From: Neoasaia chiangmaiensis
GTDB taxonomy: Bacteria; Pseudomonadota; Alphaproteobacteria; Acetobacterales; Acetobacteraceae
Reading direction: 5' to 3'
Assembly: GCF_002005465.1 (NCBI RefSeq)
Contig: NZ_CP014691.1
Location: 2,506,501-2,570,500 of the forward strand
DNA length: 64,000 bases
In this document: in pieces, positions 7,347 to 18,388 of the stretch
Layout of the letters: every line of letters starts with the position of its first letter
How positions within the stretch are numbered: the stretch's first letter is position 1
Notes under the pieces: generated by a model
The model's input: only the letters and a program-made list of their open reading frames with translations
What the model was told of the DNA's origin: nothing
Database searches by the model: none
Made by a program: the position numbers and the translations under genes

Positions 7347-8584
7347 AATCCCATGGCCCGACGTACGAAGGCACGTTTGAGTCCCGGCATCCGGTTCATG
7401 GTCTTCAACCCCCAGTCGCGTGCCAGCCGAAGGGCGGGATTGTCGTTGCCGAACAGGCGTTCCAACCCGTCACAGGCTGCCAGCATCATCATGTTGTCCG
7501 GCCGTGCCCGACGCTGATAGCGCATCAGCAGTTGGGCGTCGCCGAGGTCATCGCCACGCCGCCGGGCTTCCTCCAGCAGGGCGGACAGGGCCACGATGTC
7601 CTTGAACCCCGCATTCAACCCCTGTCCGGCGATGGGATGCAGGCCGTGCGCCGAATCACCGGCGAGTGCGAGACGCGGCCCGACATATCGTTGGGCATAT
7701 TGGGCGGAGAGCGGATAAATCCACCGTCTTCCGAGCGGCGTGATGTCGCCAAGCGCGTCATCGCCCATGCGTCCGGCGATTTCACGTGCAAAAACGTCGT
7801 CCGGCAAGGCGTAGGCGCGTTGGGCGCGGAGGGTTCCGTCCGCCCAGACGATGGCCGAGCGGTGTGGATGCCCGGCATTGCCGGCAAGCGGCAGGCGTGC
7901 GAACGGTCCCTGCGGCAGGAAGTGCTCCAGGGCGCGACCGTGATGCGGTTTTTCGTGCGCGATGACGGTGATGATGCCGCACTGATCGTATGGCAGGCGG
8001 GTGACGCCGATACCGGCCTGATCGCGCAGGGGGCTGCGTCGACCTTCCGCCGCCACGGCCAGGGATGCGCGGTAGGTTTCGCCGGAGGCCAGATGCACGG
8101 TTACGCCCGCTGCATCGAAGGTGAAACGGGCGGTGTCAGGCGCGCGCAGGATAAGCCCCTCCCGATCTGTCAGCGCCGTGTTGAGGGCCGTGCGCAGATC
8201 GCGTGCTTCGACCGTGAAGCCGAACGGTCCGTCGGCATCCTCTTCCGTGAAATCCAGGGACCAGGACGACGGGCGGCGATGCGGCTGCCCGTCGATGACG
8301 TGAATGGCGCGGATCGGTTGCGGGCGATCGCCCAGATGCGTCCAGACGCCGGCGGCGGCCAGCATGCGGCGCGACCCTTCGGCGATCGTATAGGCGCGCC
8401 CGTCGAAAGACGGATCTTCCTGTCCTGGCAGAGCCGCCCGATCGATCAGCAGAACTTTCATTCCGGCTGCCGTCAGGCGGCAGGCCAGCGTGGCGCCCAC
8501 GGGGCCGGCGCCGTTGATGCAGACATCGACGACCGGCGTTCCTGCCGCGATGGCGCCGGTTTCGGAGGGATCGTTCATGGTCAT
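7343..8584 (-). CDS. UbiH/UbiF/COQ6-family FAD-dependent hydroxylase
   Basis: About 413 residues of a class A flavin monooxygenase of the ubiquinone-biosynthesis hydroxylase group. It has the dinucleotide-binding motif INGAGPVGATLACRL near the N-terminus, the DGRAYTIAEGSRRML segment typical of UbiH-like enzymes, and the second FAD motif LALAGDSAHGLHPIAGQGLN (about residue 305). Such enzymes hydroxylate the aromatic ring of ubiquinone precursors using O2 and NAD(P)H. Which ring position is used cannot be told. ATG 8584 is preferred because the extra upstream residues (to 8683) lack family similarity. It is translationally coupled to cysE. Confidence 0.85.
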   Translation of the reverse strand: MTMNDPSETGAIAAGTPVVDVCINGAGPVGATLACRLTAAGMKVLLIDRAALPGQEDPSFDGRAYTIAEGSRRMLAAAGVWTHLGDRPQPIRAIHVIDGQPHRRPSSWSLDFTEEDADGPFGFTVEARDLRTALNTALTDREGLILRAPDTARFTFDAAGVTVHLASGETYRASLAVAAEGRRSPLRDQAGIGVTRLPYDQCGIITVIAHEKPHHGRALEHFLPQGPFARLPLAGNAGHPHRSAIVWADGTLRAQRAYALPDDVFAREIAGRMGDDALGDITPLGRRWIYPLSAQYAQRYVGPRLALAGDSAHGLHPIAGQGLNAGFKDIVALSALLEEARRRGDDLGDAQLLMRYQRRARPDNMMMLAACDGLERLFGNDNPALRLARDWGLKTMNRMPGLKRAFVRRAMGL

Positions 8585-8676
8585 GGCGACAATCCTAGAA
8601 CAACCGGGTGCGTTCCGAAAATCCGCTTCTGTCGGGCCCTTGCCAACATCGTTGTGAAACTGGCACGAGTTCCTGA

Positions 8677-10415
<1,739 letters not shown>

Positions 10416-10452
10416 GCGTCGTCTGTTCTGGTTCTGTAGAGGGAAAGCGTTG

Positions 10453-10968
10453 ATGAAATTCACTCGTTACTTTGGTGCCGCCTTGCTGAGCGGTACGATT
10501 GCCGCCACGACTTTCACGATGCCGCCGGCGCATGCCATCTCCGCGCGTGAATGTCATCAGAAGTTCACGGCCGCCAAGAAGGACGGCACGCTGAACGGGC
10601 AGAAATACAAGGAGTTCAAGGCCGCGCAGTGCGGCGATGCGAGTACGGCCGCTGTTGAGAAGAATTCCACGCCGGCGGACAAGGCGGCCGATACCAGCGC
10701 GAGCACGAAGCCTGCCGCATCGACCACGACGCCTGCCTCGCCGGGGGCCGGGATCGCGTCCAGACCCAGCACGGTTGCCGCGGGGAACGTCGTGTTTCCG
10801 TCATCCGTCGCGGCGCAATATGCCAAGCTGACGCCCGGCAAGGCCCGCATGAAGACCTGCGTGGACCAATACAACGCCAACAAGACCACGGGCGGGAACG
10901 GCAATCTGAAATGGATCGAGAAGGGCGGCGGCTACTGGTCGCAGTGTAATGCCAAGCTGAAAGGCTGA
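10453..10968 (+). CDS. Secreted protein with PsiF-like cysteine repeats
   Basis: 171 residues with a Sec signal peptide (MKFTRYFGAALLSGTIAATT, cleavage after AHA). The mature protein has an N-terminal segment ARECHQKFTAAKKDGTLNGQ with a Cys pair (AQCGD), an Ala/Thr/Ser/Pro linker of about 60 residues, and a C-terminal segment KARMKTCVDQYNANK with a second pair (SQCNAKLKG). The Cys-spaced arrangement resembles the PsiF repeat and other small periplasmic proteins, but similarity is loose and function unknown. It lies 37 bases after amtB, so it may be in that operon, and ends at a strong terminator. Confidence 0.65.
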   Translation: MKFTRYFGAALLSGTIAATTFTMPPAHAISARECHQKFTAAKKDGTLNGQKYKEFKAAQCGDASTAAVEKNSTPADKAADTSASTKPAASTTTPASPGAGIASRPSTVAAGNVVFPSSVAAQYAKLTPGKARMKTCVDQYNANKTTGGNGNLKWIEKGGGYWSQCNAKLKG

Positions 10969-10987
10969 GCCTTTCGCAGGGAGAGAC

Positions 10988-11013
10988 CCCGGTCGGCGGA
11001 CCGGGTTTTTTTT
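10988..11013 (+). terminator. Rho-independent terminator after the PsiF-like gene
   Basis: CCCGGTC (10988-10994) pairs with GACCGGG (10999-11005) around a GGCG loop and is followed by eight T residues (11006-11013). It probably ends the glnK-amtB transcript. The convergent MscS-type gene stops at 11023. Confidence 0.9.
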
Positions 11014-11022
11014 GCCCTGTCT

Positions 11023-13596
11023 TCAGGTCGCGTTGGCGGCGCCACCGGACCCGAAACGGCTTGCGAGGATGGACATCTCCGGGATCTCCACCCGTTGCGT
11101 CGGGAACGGCAGGGTGATGCCGCGTTCCTGGAATACGCGTTTCATGCGGCGGTTGAATTCGCGCTGGACGGGCCAGCGTCCGCCGGTGGTCGTCGGCAGG
11201 GCGCCCAGGACGCTGACGGATGTATCGTTGAGGGAGTCGACGCCCCAAAGCTGGAAATCGTCGGTGATCCAGTCCCTGAATGCCGGGTCATCACGCATGG
11301 AGGCGGTAATGTCGTTCAGGGCCGTGACGACATGGTCCGTGTCCACGTCGTAACCGACCTTGGCGACGATCATCGCCTTGGCGAAGTCGCGGTTGAAATT
11401 GGTGATCTGTCCGAGTGAGCTGAAGGGGAAGATGTTCATCGAGCCATCGCCGCCACGGACGTGTACCGTGCGCAGCGACAGTTTCTCGACAACGCCTCCA
11501 ACGCCGTTCAGCGTGACAGAATCGCCGACTGTCAGTGCGTTTTCCATCAGCAGGAAAATGCCGTTGATGAAATCCTGCACCAGTTTCTGGGAGCCGAAAC
11601 CCAGCGCCACGCCGAAGATCGAGGCGCCGGCCAGAAGCGGGGCGGTGTTGACGCCGACCTGACTGAGGACCGTCAGGCCGATCACCACCGCGAGGACGAC
11701 CAGCAGGAGGATGCGCAGCATCGGTTGCAGGGTGCGAATGCGTGCGATGCGGATGGCGCCGTCATCCCAGCCATCGGCGCGCCGCACATAACGTTCGATC
11801 GCGACGTTGACCCATTCCCAGACACCGGCGGCGACGATCAGCGCGACGAGAACGGTCATGATCGACGACAGCGTGCGGCTGCCGATTCCCCCTTGCCGGA
11901 ACAATGTGTCCATCGGTGTGCCCCAGGCCACGAAAAGCGCGAACACCGTCAGGAGTGAGATGATGAAAGCCAGGATCCGCCGTGTGATGGGGTAGTAGAG
12001 GCTCAGGCGGGCTTTCGTGTCGTCGCTCAACGCGGCCCATTCCGGCGCATGCCGGAAAAAGCGCTCCAGCATGCCGTAGGCCGCGATGCTGATGACCCGC
12101 ATGATGACGAGCGCCGCGACGCTGCGGAAGAAAATCGTCCAGATCGTCGAATAGCCGTTATGGATTTCCGCGGCCCAGACGAGCCAGAGGCCCATATCGA
12201 AGAACAGGGCCGCGATCCACCAGATGCGTCCGACCAGAAGGATGAGCCGGGACGCATAGGCGTTCTGGTTCAGTTGGCGGCAGACGGCCATGACATGTGT
12301 CCGGCTGCGCAGGATCATCATCGCGATAAGCAGGTGCACAAGGAGTGCCAGGACTTTCGTCAGCGCCAGGACGATGGCTGTTGGCAGGGCGCAGTCGTCC
12401 AGCAGGCCGATGACCGCGCCGCCGATCATGACGACCATGGCGATCAGCCTTATCCATCCGAACAGATATTCGGCGGCCCAGTTTGAGATCGTCAGCAGGC
12501 GAAGCCATGGTTGCGCCGGTGCGAAGAGCGCGCGCGCGGTCACGATGACGGCGCTTCCCGCGACGCCGATCACCGCCATGTCGCGAAGCGCGAGGCCGAT
12601 GGTTTCATCCTCCGAGGGATCGAGCCAGATCACCAGTGCGGCAGCCAATGGAATCATCCCGACGGCAAGCGCGTCCAGTAACAGCCCGCCCAGGGCGAAC
12701 GGAAGACGCCGCAGGGCGAGCAGCAGGCGCGCCAGTGCGCCCTGATGGCGCAGGCGCGCTTCCTGTTCGGCGGCGATATCGTCCGGCTGGGACAGATTGT
12801 CCGGTGTATCGGGTTGGGGCACATCGACGGTGCGTGCGGCGTTGACGGCGGCCATTTCGCCAGCCGAGAGTGCGGCCGCGCTCTGGTCGTTTTGCGCAGT
12901 GGCTTCGGCTTCCTGTGCTTCGATATCGCGGCGGACAGCCTGCGCCGCTTCTTCCTGTTCCTGTCGCGCGCGCGCCAGATTGTCGAGGCCACGTTGCCGC
13001 GCCAGATTGGCGAGCTTGTCCTTCGGGCGTTTGATTAGCAAACGCATGATGATGACGAGCCCCGCGGCCACGGCCGCGAAGATCGCCGCGCGCAGGATGA
13101 TGCCTGTCAGCTCGGCCCGCAGGGGAGCGTTCTGCCGGATATGCCGCATCCAGGCGGGCACCTGGCGAAAATCGATGACGGTATGAATCAAGGCATCGAA
13201 TTTGCGTCGCCCCGTATCGCTGAAATTGGAAAATCCGCTGACCAGCTGGCCGCCGAGGCTGTCGGGACGCAGTTTCTTGGCCGGCGTCGTTGCGGGCGCC
13301 GCTGCCGCCTGCGTCGCTGCCGGTGCGGCACCGGTCGCGGCCTGTGCCTTGACGAAATTCTGCAGGGTGCTGGCGAACTGTCGCCGTCTGGTGTCGTCGT
13401 TCAGGACGCCCAGCAATTGCTGGGCCTGCGCTGTCGTCAAAGCCGGTGGCGTCGATGCCGGGTCGGCGGCGTGAGCATCCGGTGGAGCAGCCAGCAGTGC
13501 GGCGACCGAAAAAAGGATGACTAGGAAAAGTCGTCTTACGGTCGATGCCGGATATTCCGCCAGATCGATGCTGACCCGCATGAGGCGCCGCTCCAT
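11023..13596 (-). CDS. Large MscS-family mechanosensitive ion channel
   Basis: 857 residues, far longer than MscS itself (about 290) and similar in size to the YbiO/MscK-type members. It has a signal peptide (LFLVILFSVAALLAAPPDAH), a periplasmic domain with an Ala/Thr-rich linker, a charged cytosolic segment (about residues 195-270, rich in Ala, Glu and Gln), and several transmembrane helices. The MscS core follows at about residues 640-840, with the pore-lining helix GASIFGVALGFGSQKLVQDF and the beta domain motif NIFPFSSLGQITNFN. It relieves hypo-osmotic pressure by opening under membrane tension. ATG 13596 or 13581 could be the start. Confidence 0.9.
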   Translation of the reverse strand: MERRLMRVSIDLAEYPASTVRRLFLVILFSVAALLAAPPDAHAADPASTPPALTTAQAQQLLGVLNDDTRRRQFASTLQNFVKAQAATGAAPAATQAAAAPATTPAKKLRPDSLGGQLVSGFSNFSDTGRRKFDALIHTVIDFRQVPAWMRHIRQNAPLRAELTGIILRAAIFAAVAAGLVIIMRLLIKRPKDKLANLARQRGLDNLARARQEQEEAAQAVRRDIEAQEAEATAQNDQSAAALSAGEMAAVNAARTVDVPQPDTPDNLSQPDDIAAEQEARLRHQGALARLLLALRRLPFALGGLLLDALAVGMIPLAAALVIWLDPSEDETIGLALRDMAVIGVAGSAVIVTARALFAPAQPWLRLLTISNWAAEYLFGWIRLIAMVVMIGGAVIGLLDDCALPTAIVLALTKVLALLVHLLIAMMILRSRTHVMAVCRQLNQNAYASRLILLVGRIWWIAALFFDMGLWLVWAAEIHNGYSTIWTIFFRSVAALVIMRVISIAAYGMLERFFRHAPEWAALSDDTKARLSLYYPITRRILAFIISLLTVFALFVAWGTPMDTLFRQGGIGSRTLSSIMTVLVALIVAAGVWEWVNVAIERYVRRADGWDDGAIRIARIRTLQPMLRILLLVVLAVVIGLTVLSQVGVNTAPLLAGASIFGVALGFGSQKLVQDFINGIFLLMENALTVGDSVTLNGVGGVVEKLSLRTVHVRGGDGSMNIFPFSSLGQITNFNRDFAKAMIVAKVGYDVDTDHVVTALNDITASMRDDPAFRDWITDDFQLWGVDSLNDTSVSVLGALPTTTGGRWPVQREFNRRMKRVFQERGITLPFPTQRVEIPEMSILASRFGSGGAANAT

Positions 13597-13739
13597 TCGT
13601 TAGAACAAACGTCGTGCTCCGGCTCATGATGGGTTGGATACGATCGGAACGCGACAGCGTTTCTACGCGCCGTGCGGTGCCGGCGTTGCCGGGGGGTAAC
13701 GCAGGGATTACCTCCCTGACATTCACATTTTCCGGCGTA

Positions 13740-15788
13740 TCATGGTACGTTGTGCTCCAGTTCCGCGAGCCAGACGGCGGCGTTGCCGTCGGAAGGCGCG
13801 CGCCAGTCGCCGCGTGGCGAGAGGCTGCCGCCGGGCGAAAGCTTGGGGCCGTTCGGCGCTGCCGAGCGCTTGAACTGGCTGAAACCGTAGAAGCGTTGCA
13901 GGAAAACCCGCAGCCAATGCTTGATCTGCGGCAGGTCGTAGGCGATGCGGCGGTCGTGCGGGAAATGGGCCGGCCAGCCGCCTTGTGTCGCGTCCTGCCA
14001 GGCTGCTTCCGCCAGCCAGGCGATCTTGGACGGCGTGAAGCCGTAGCGAAGGGTGTAGAAAAGGTTGAAATCCTGCAGGGCGTAGGGGCCCACTTTCTCT
14101 TCCGTGCTTTGCACGCCCTTGGCATCGCCCGGCACCAGTTCGGGTGTGATTTCCGCACTGACGATCCGTTCGAGGATCGGTCCGATATCCGGGGCCAACT
14201 GGCCTTCGCGTGCGAGCCAGCGGATCAGGTGCTGGATCAGCGTCTTCGGCATGCCGGCGTTTACGTTGTAATGCGACATCTGGTCGCCAACGCCATAGGT
14301 GCACCAGCCCAGTGCGAGTTCGGACAGGTCGCCGGTGCCGATCACCAGACCGTTCAGCTGGTTGGCCAGGCGGAACAGGAAATCCGTCCGCAGGCCGGCC
14401 TGCACGTTTTCGAACGTGACATCGTGCACGGCCTCGCCGCGCGCGAAGGGGTGGCCGATCGTCTCGAGCATCTGCAATGCCGTCGGGCGGATATCCAGTT
14501 CGTGCGCGGAGACGCCCAGCGCCGTCATCAGTGCATGGGCCAGGCCACGGCTTGTCTCGCCGGTCGCGAAGCCTGGCATCGTGTAGGCTTCGACGCGGTT
14601 GCGGGACCAGCCCAGTTCATCGGCCGCCCGCGCGGCGACGAGCAGCGCAAGGGTGCTGTCCAGCCCGCCGGAGACGCCGATGATCGCGCGCGCGGCGCCG
14701 CTTTCGCGCAGGCGTTGCGACAGGGCGCTGACCTGAATTGTCCATGCCTCGTAACAATCCTGCGCCAGTCGGCGCGGGTCCTCCGGGACGAAAGGAAAGC
14801 GCGCGATGTTGCGTCGCAGGCCGATATCGCCTTGCGGCGGTGCCAGGGTGAATACGATACGTCGCCATGCCGTGCTTACGCCGTGCGCATCCGCGCAGGC
14901 GCCGAAGCTGCCCATGCGCATGCGTTCCTGCCGCAGCAGGTCGAGATCGATATCCGCCAGGACATGGTGCGCGCCCGTCGGGAAACGCGCCGATTCCGCC
15001 AGGACGCGCCCGGCCTCGTAGATCGATACCTGACCGTCCCAGGCGACATCCGTCGTGGATTCTCCCGCGCCGGCTGCCGCATAGACATAGGCGCATAGCG
15101 ACCGGGCGGATTGGGAACGACATAACAAATGCCGCTCGTCCGCCTTGCCGATCGTCACGTTGCTGGCGGAGGGGTTGGCGATCACGCTGGCGCCGGCCAG
15201 AGCCAGCGCCGTGCTTGGGGGCGCCGGTACCCACAGGTCCTCGCAGATCTCCACGCCGAGTGTCAGGCCGGGCACGTCTTCGGCCTCGAACAGAAGATCC
15301 GTGCCGAATGGTATGTCGGTGCCGTCGAGCCTGATGGTTTCTCCACGGCGACCGATGCCGGGTGCGAAATGACGGGCTTCGTAGAATTCGCGATAGTTGG
15401 GCAGATAGGATTTCGGCACGACGCCGAGTATGTGCCCGCGATGGATGACGACGCCTGTGTTGAACAATCGATCGGCGTGGCGTAGCGGCGCGCCGACGAC
15501 GATCACGCAGCTCCAGTTCCGGCTTTCGTCGCGTAGAACCGCAATCTGTTCTTCGACGGCATCGAGCAGTGCATCCTGAAAACGCAGGTCGTCGATCGCA
15601 TAGCCCGAGAGACCCAGTTCCGGAAAGACGGCGATGGCCACGCCGAGTGCGTCGCAATCTGCTGTCATGTCCGCCAGCAGGCGGGCATTTGCCGCCGGGT
15701 CGGCCAATCGCACCGGCATAGTGCATGCGGCCAGACGCGCCATGCCGTGACGATATAATGAGCGGAAATCCGACAAGCGTGCCTCCAT
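13740..15788 (-). CDS. nadE: Glutamine-dependent NAD(+) synthetase
   Basis: 682 residues with two fused domains. The N-terminal nitrilase-type glutaminase has the Glu-Lys-Cys triad (Glu in AVFPELGLSGYAID, Lys in VVPKSYLPNYREFYE, Cys in GVEICEDLWVP) and releases ammonia from glutamine. The C-terminal synthetase has the ATP pyrophosphatase loop GVSGGLDSTLALL (about residue 373) and amidates nicotinate adenine dinucleotide to NAD+. The later motifs TGDLSELALGWCTYGVGD and KVGPYALQDFNLFY are intact. ATG 15788 gives the usual N-terminus FRSLYRHGMARLAAC; an earlier in-frame start at 15869 adds non-homologous residues. Confidence 0.95.
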   Translation of the reverse strand: MEARLSDFRSLYRHGMARLAACTMPVRLADPAANARLLADMTADCDALGVAIAVFPELGLSGYAIDDLRFQDALLDAVEEQIAVLRDESRNWSCVIVVGAPLRHADRLFNTGVVIHRGHILGVVPKSYLPNYREFYEARHFAPGIGRRGETIRLDGTDIPFGTDLLFEAEDVPGLTLGVEICEDLWVPAPPSTALALAGASVIANPSASNVTIGKADERHLLCRSQSARSLCAYVYAAAGAGESTTDVAWDGQVSIYEAGRVLAESARFPTGAHHVLADIDLDLLRQERMRMGSFGACADAHGVSTAWRRIVFTLAPPQGDIGLRRNIARFPFVPEDPRRLAQDCYEAWTIQVSALSQRLRESGAARAIIGVSGGLDSTLALLVAARAADELGWSRNRVEAYTMPGFATGETSRGLAHALMTALGVSAHELDIRPTALQMLETIGHPFARGEAVHDVTFENVQAGLRTDFLFRLANQLNGLVIGTGDLSELALGWCTYGVGDQMSHYNVNAGMPKTLIQHLIRWLAREGQLAPDIGPILERIVSAEITPELVPGDAKGVQSTEEKVGPYALQDFNLFYTLRYGFTPSKIAWLAEAAWQDATQGGWPAHFPHDRRIAYDLPQIKHWLRVFLQRFYGFSQFKRSAAPNGPKLSPGGSLSPRGDWRAPSDGNAAVWLAELEHNVP

Positions 15789-15971
15789 CGCTGATGTGGA
15801 GCATGTAGCATGGCTGCAACACGAAAGACGATTCCTGCCGAACTGACCGATCGGCAAAGCATCCGTCATCTCCCGGCAATGAACTTTTGTATGTCTTCGA
15901 CCGTTGCAGCGCTGATAACGGCGGATTGGCCCGTCCGTGCTCCCGTTGGGAGCCTTTAATGGAGTTTCGTC

Positions 15972-16148
15972 ATGGACCTGTTGCGCTGGACCGTTGTTTT
16001 TCTCATTCTGGCCTTGCTGGCTGGCGTTCTGGGTTTCGGCGGTATTTCGGCGGATTTCGCCTATATCGGCAAGATTCTGTTCTTCATCTTCCTTGTCCTG
16101 CTGATCGTCAGTCTTGTGTTGGGGCGCGGCCGGGGACGCGGGCTGTAA
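15972..16148 (+). CDS. DUF1328 small membrane protein
   Basis: 58 residues beginning MDLLRWTVVFLILALLAGVL and ending with the basic GRGRGRGL. It has two transmembrane helices separated by GGISADFAYIGK, the pattern of DUF1328 (YtjA-type) proteins, which are usually 50-60 residues long and of unknown role; several are stress-induced. A GGAG sequence lies about eight bases before the ATG. It is a single gene, divergent from nadE and followed by a perfect terminator hairpin. Confidence 0.85.
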   Translation: MDLLRWTVVFLILALLAGVLGFGGISADFAYIGKILFFIFLVLLIVSLVLGRGRGRGL

Positions 16149-16182
16149 TCATCCTCGCGATTGCTGCGGCGTCATCGAGAGC

Positions 16183-16214
16183 AACCTCGGCCACTACTGT
16201 GGCCGAGGTTTTTT
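16183..16214 (+). terminator. Rho-independent terminator after the DUF1328 gene
   Basis: A perfect 12-bp stem, AACCTCGGCCAC (16183-16194) with GTGGCCGAGGTT (16199-16210), a TACT loop, and a six-T run including the last two stem bases (16209-16214). It also separates the DUF1328 gene from the convergent porin gene. Confidence 0.92.
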
Positions 16215-16228
16215 AATGCGGTTTTCTG

Positions 16229-17698
16229 TCAGAAATTCGTGGTGAACTGACCGCCGATGACGGCTGCGTCGCCGAACGTGGTCGTGGCGCCGGGGTGTTC
16301 GAGATACTGGAAATCGGCCTGAAGCGCCGTCGCCCGGAAAAGATGGATGCTGTAGAACGCTTCATAGACGTTCTCCCAGCGCTGCACGCCATAAACCGGA
16401 CCCCATTGATTGGAGATGAACGGCATGCCCAGGGCCAGGGACGATTCCTGCTGCAGGCGCACCGTGTGGCTCATATCCATATGCTGGAACATGACGCCGA
16501 CCTGATCCAGGGGGCGTCCCCATGGTTCGCCGCTTTCCAGCAGGCCGATCCATTCATGATCGCGCATGGCGACCTGATTGCCCTGTGCGTAACCCAGACC
16601 ACCGATGACGATCAGGCCGTTCGACACGCCTTTGCCATTGCGCACCAGCATCTGGTTGAACATGAACCAGCTCGACCACTGGCCCGACTCATAGCGCTGG
16701 GGCAGGCCTGTCGCCTGAAAGGAATTGCCGTTGGCGTCTTCATACAGGTTCGGGTAGCGGGAGTTATCGTACCACGCGCCGATCTTGTAGTGGCCCAGCA
16801 GATCGTTCTTGCCGAAAGAGGGCGTCCAGCCGACTTCGATCTGGGAAGAGATCTTGCCCAGTCCATCCTGACCCAGCGCCCAGCCGGAGATACCGCCGTT
16901 ATAGGCATGAGGGCTGACGGCGAATATGCCGCCCATGATATAGGTGCGCTCTGTCGGCCTTACGCGCAGAACCGCGCCGATGTTGGCGGAAGGCCAGTCG
17001 CGACCGCCTGGCACGTATTTGCCGGGGGCGAAGTTGCCGCAGACGGAGACGTTCATGAACGAGCAGGCGAGGGCGTCGAAATTGAAGAATGTTCCCGTCG
17101 GGATCACGCCGAGCGACAGGATGATCCGGTCATGGAGAAAGGTCTTGTCAGCATACATATCGACGAGATGCGCAACGACGTTACCGCGTGCGCCGTAGAT
17201 CTGTTCCGGATTGGTGACGGAATCGCCGAGAGTGTGACTGAAATTGTTGCCGTGGCCGTTGATGACCAGAAGGTGGGTCCATAGCCCCGGGATACCCGCC
17301 AGTTTCTGCCAGTCGATATCCAGTTCTCCCGCCAGCTGACCTGCGACGACATGATCACGTGTACGACCGCCTGTAACGTTCCCCATGAACTCCTCGTTAA
17401 GAGCGATATTGAGAAAGATACCACGGTCCTGCAGCCAGGGTTGTATCCCGCCCCAGTCGCCGAACAGATGAGGGTTGCCGTAAAGCGACGGCACGAGAGG
17501 GCCGATCGGCACGGCGCCCTCGCCGGCAATTGGAAAGCCTATCGCCTTGTAATTCGGTGAAAAAAGCGTTTTCGCCGTCTCGGATTGAGCGGAGGCCCTT
17601 CCCACGAAAAGGCGGTGCGTCACGGGCGCGACAGATAATGTTATAAATAACACGAAACCCATGCAGAGACGGTGTTGCCTTGGTTTCGACAGCAGCAT
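16229..17698 (-). CDS. OprB-type carbohydrate-selective porin
   Basis: 489 residues from ATG 17698, which has a GGAAGG ribosome binding site; the signal peptide then runs to about GRASA. The mature protein has the family start GNPHLFGDWGGIQPWLQDRG, alternating beta-strand patterning throughout, and ends in a terminal Phe (GGQFTTNF), the usual outer-membrane beta-barrel signature. OprB porins let glucose and other sugars cross the outer membrane; acetic acid bacteria have many. The promoter region is an AT-rich leader that includes a 10-bp inverted repeat. Confidence 0.92.
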   Translation of the reverse strand: MLLSKPRQHRLCMGFVLFITLSVAPVTHRLFVGRASAQSETAKTLFSPNYKAIGFPIAGEGAVPIGPLVPSLYGNPHLFGDWGGIQPWLQDRGIFLNIALNEEFMGNVTGGRTRDHVVAGQLAGELDIDWQKLAGIPGLWTHLLVINGHGNNFSHTLGDSVTNPEQIYGARGNVVAHLVDMYADKTFLHDRIILSLGVIPTGTFFNFDALACSFMNVSVCGNFAPGKYVPGGRDWPSANIGAVLRVRPTERTYIMGGIFAVSPHAYNGGISGWALGQDGLGKISSQIEVGWTPSFGKNDLLGHYKIGAWYDNSRYPNLYEDANGNSFQATGLPQRYESGQWSSWFMFNQMLVRNGKGVSNGLIVIGGLGYAQGNQVAMRDHEWIGLLESGEPWGRPLDQVGVMFQHMDMSHTVRLQQESSLALGMPFISNQWGPVYGVQRWENVYEAFYSIHLFRATALQADFQYLEHPGATTTFGDAAVIGGQFTTNF

Positions 17699-17747
17699 TT
17701 TGAGAACCTTCCATCCGGGGCAATCATAAAACAAGCGCATAAACTGC

Positions 17748-17790
17748 ACATAAGTTAATAAATCTACATTATTCGGAAAGTAACTTATGT
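17748..17790. repeat. 10-bp perfect inverted repeat upstream of the OprB gene
   Basis: ACATAAGTTA (17748-17757) and its exact reverse complement TAACTTATGT (17781-17790) are separated by 23 bases and centred about 71 bases before the porin ATG. The centre-to-centre distance of the arms is 33 bases, roughly three helical turns, so a dimeric regulator could bind both on one face of the DNA. It could also fold as an RNA stem-loop. Position in the promoter region makes an operator plausible; no regulator is identified. Confidence 0.4.
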
Positions 17791-18388
17791 CGAAACACGT
17801 TCCTGTGACGCAAATAGAATGAAATAAAAAAATATGTTCGTAATATAAAAATCATGAAAAATATTTCGATTTTAAGTGCACGATTTATTATTTGGAAATA
17901 CATGGAAAAAACACGACAAAAGCAGATTTTGCTTTTACCGGGGATAAAAATCGATGTTTTCAAGGATGGGATTGATTTCTTGAGAAAGATAACACACATT
18001 GTGAAACAAAGTAAATTTTAAAAATTACATGTATCGATTCCCCAATAAAAATGGGAAATGACGATATCCGTAATGTAATTATCGGTGATTGGTCACTATT
18101 TAACCGATGTATTGAAGTAATGGAGGCGCGGTAAACTTTCGGCATGGTATCAGAATGAATATTCCGACGATTCATTCTGGTGCTGATTGCAGTGGCCACG
18201 ACTCACGGTCTATATTTTGAGCCCGTATCCTGGTGCTGATCTGTTGCGAGCACCGGTAAAGCAGTGGGGCAAGGCCGCGATCATCGATATTTCGGAGGAT
18301 GGTTCGTAGTATGCGGACGATGATGATGGACGTGAATGTCGATCTCTTCGCGGCAAAAACTACGAACCGGGAGATTTCAAGGGGCTCT
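17791..18388. other. AT-rich intergenic stretch without a convincing gene
   Basis: About 600 bases with a base composition strikingly different from the GC-rich surroundings, especially 17791-18120, where A/T runs dominate. Both neighbouring genes are on the minus strand. Small hairpins are visible: AAAAGCA/TGCTTTT near 17918-17936 and AGAATGAAT (18152-18160)/ATTCATTCT (18170-18178). Short reading frames here have no good ribosome binding site and odd composition, so I do not call genes. It may be the porin promoter region, a nucleoid-protein-bound spacer, or decayed foreign DNA. Confidence 0.6.

Noticed and set aside
8661-8676. Sigma-54-type promoter upstream of glnK
   Set aside because: The -24 half TGGCACG is perfect, but the -12 position reads TG instead of GC at the right spacing, and no NtrC sites could be identified by eye. 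It remains possible only with a degenerate -12 element.
17769-18199. Short minus-strand reading frames in the AT-rich stretch
   Set aside because: They overlap each other, have no ribosome binding site and encode Phe/Ile-rich sequence expected from AT-rich DNA.
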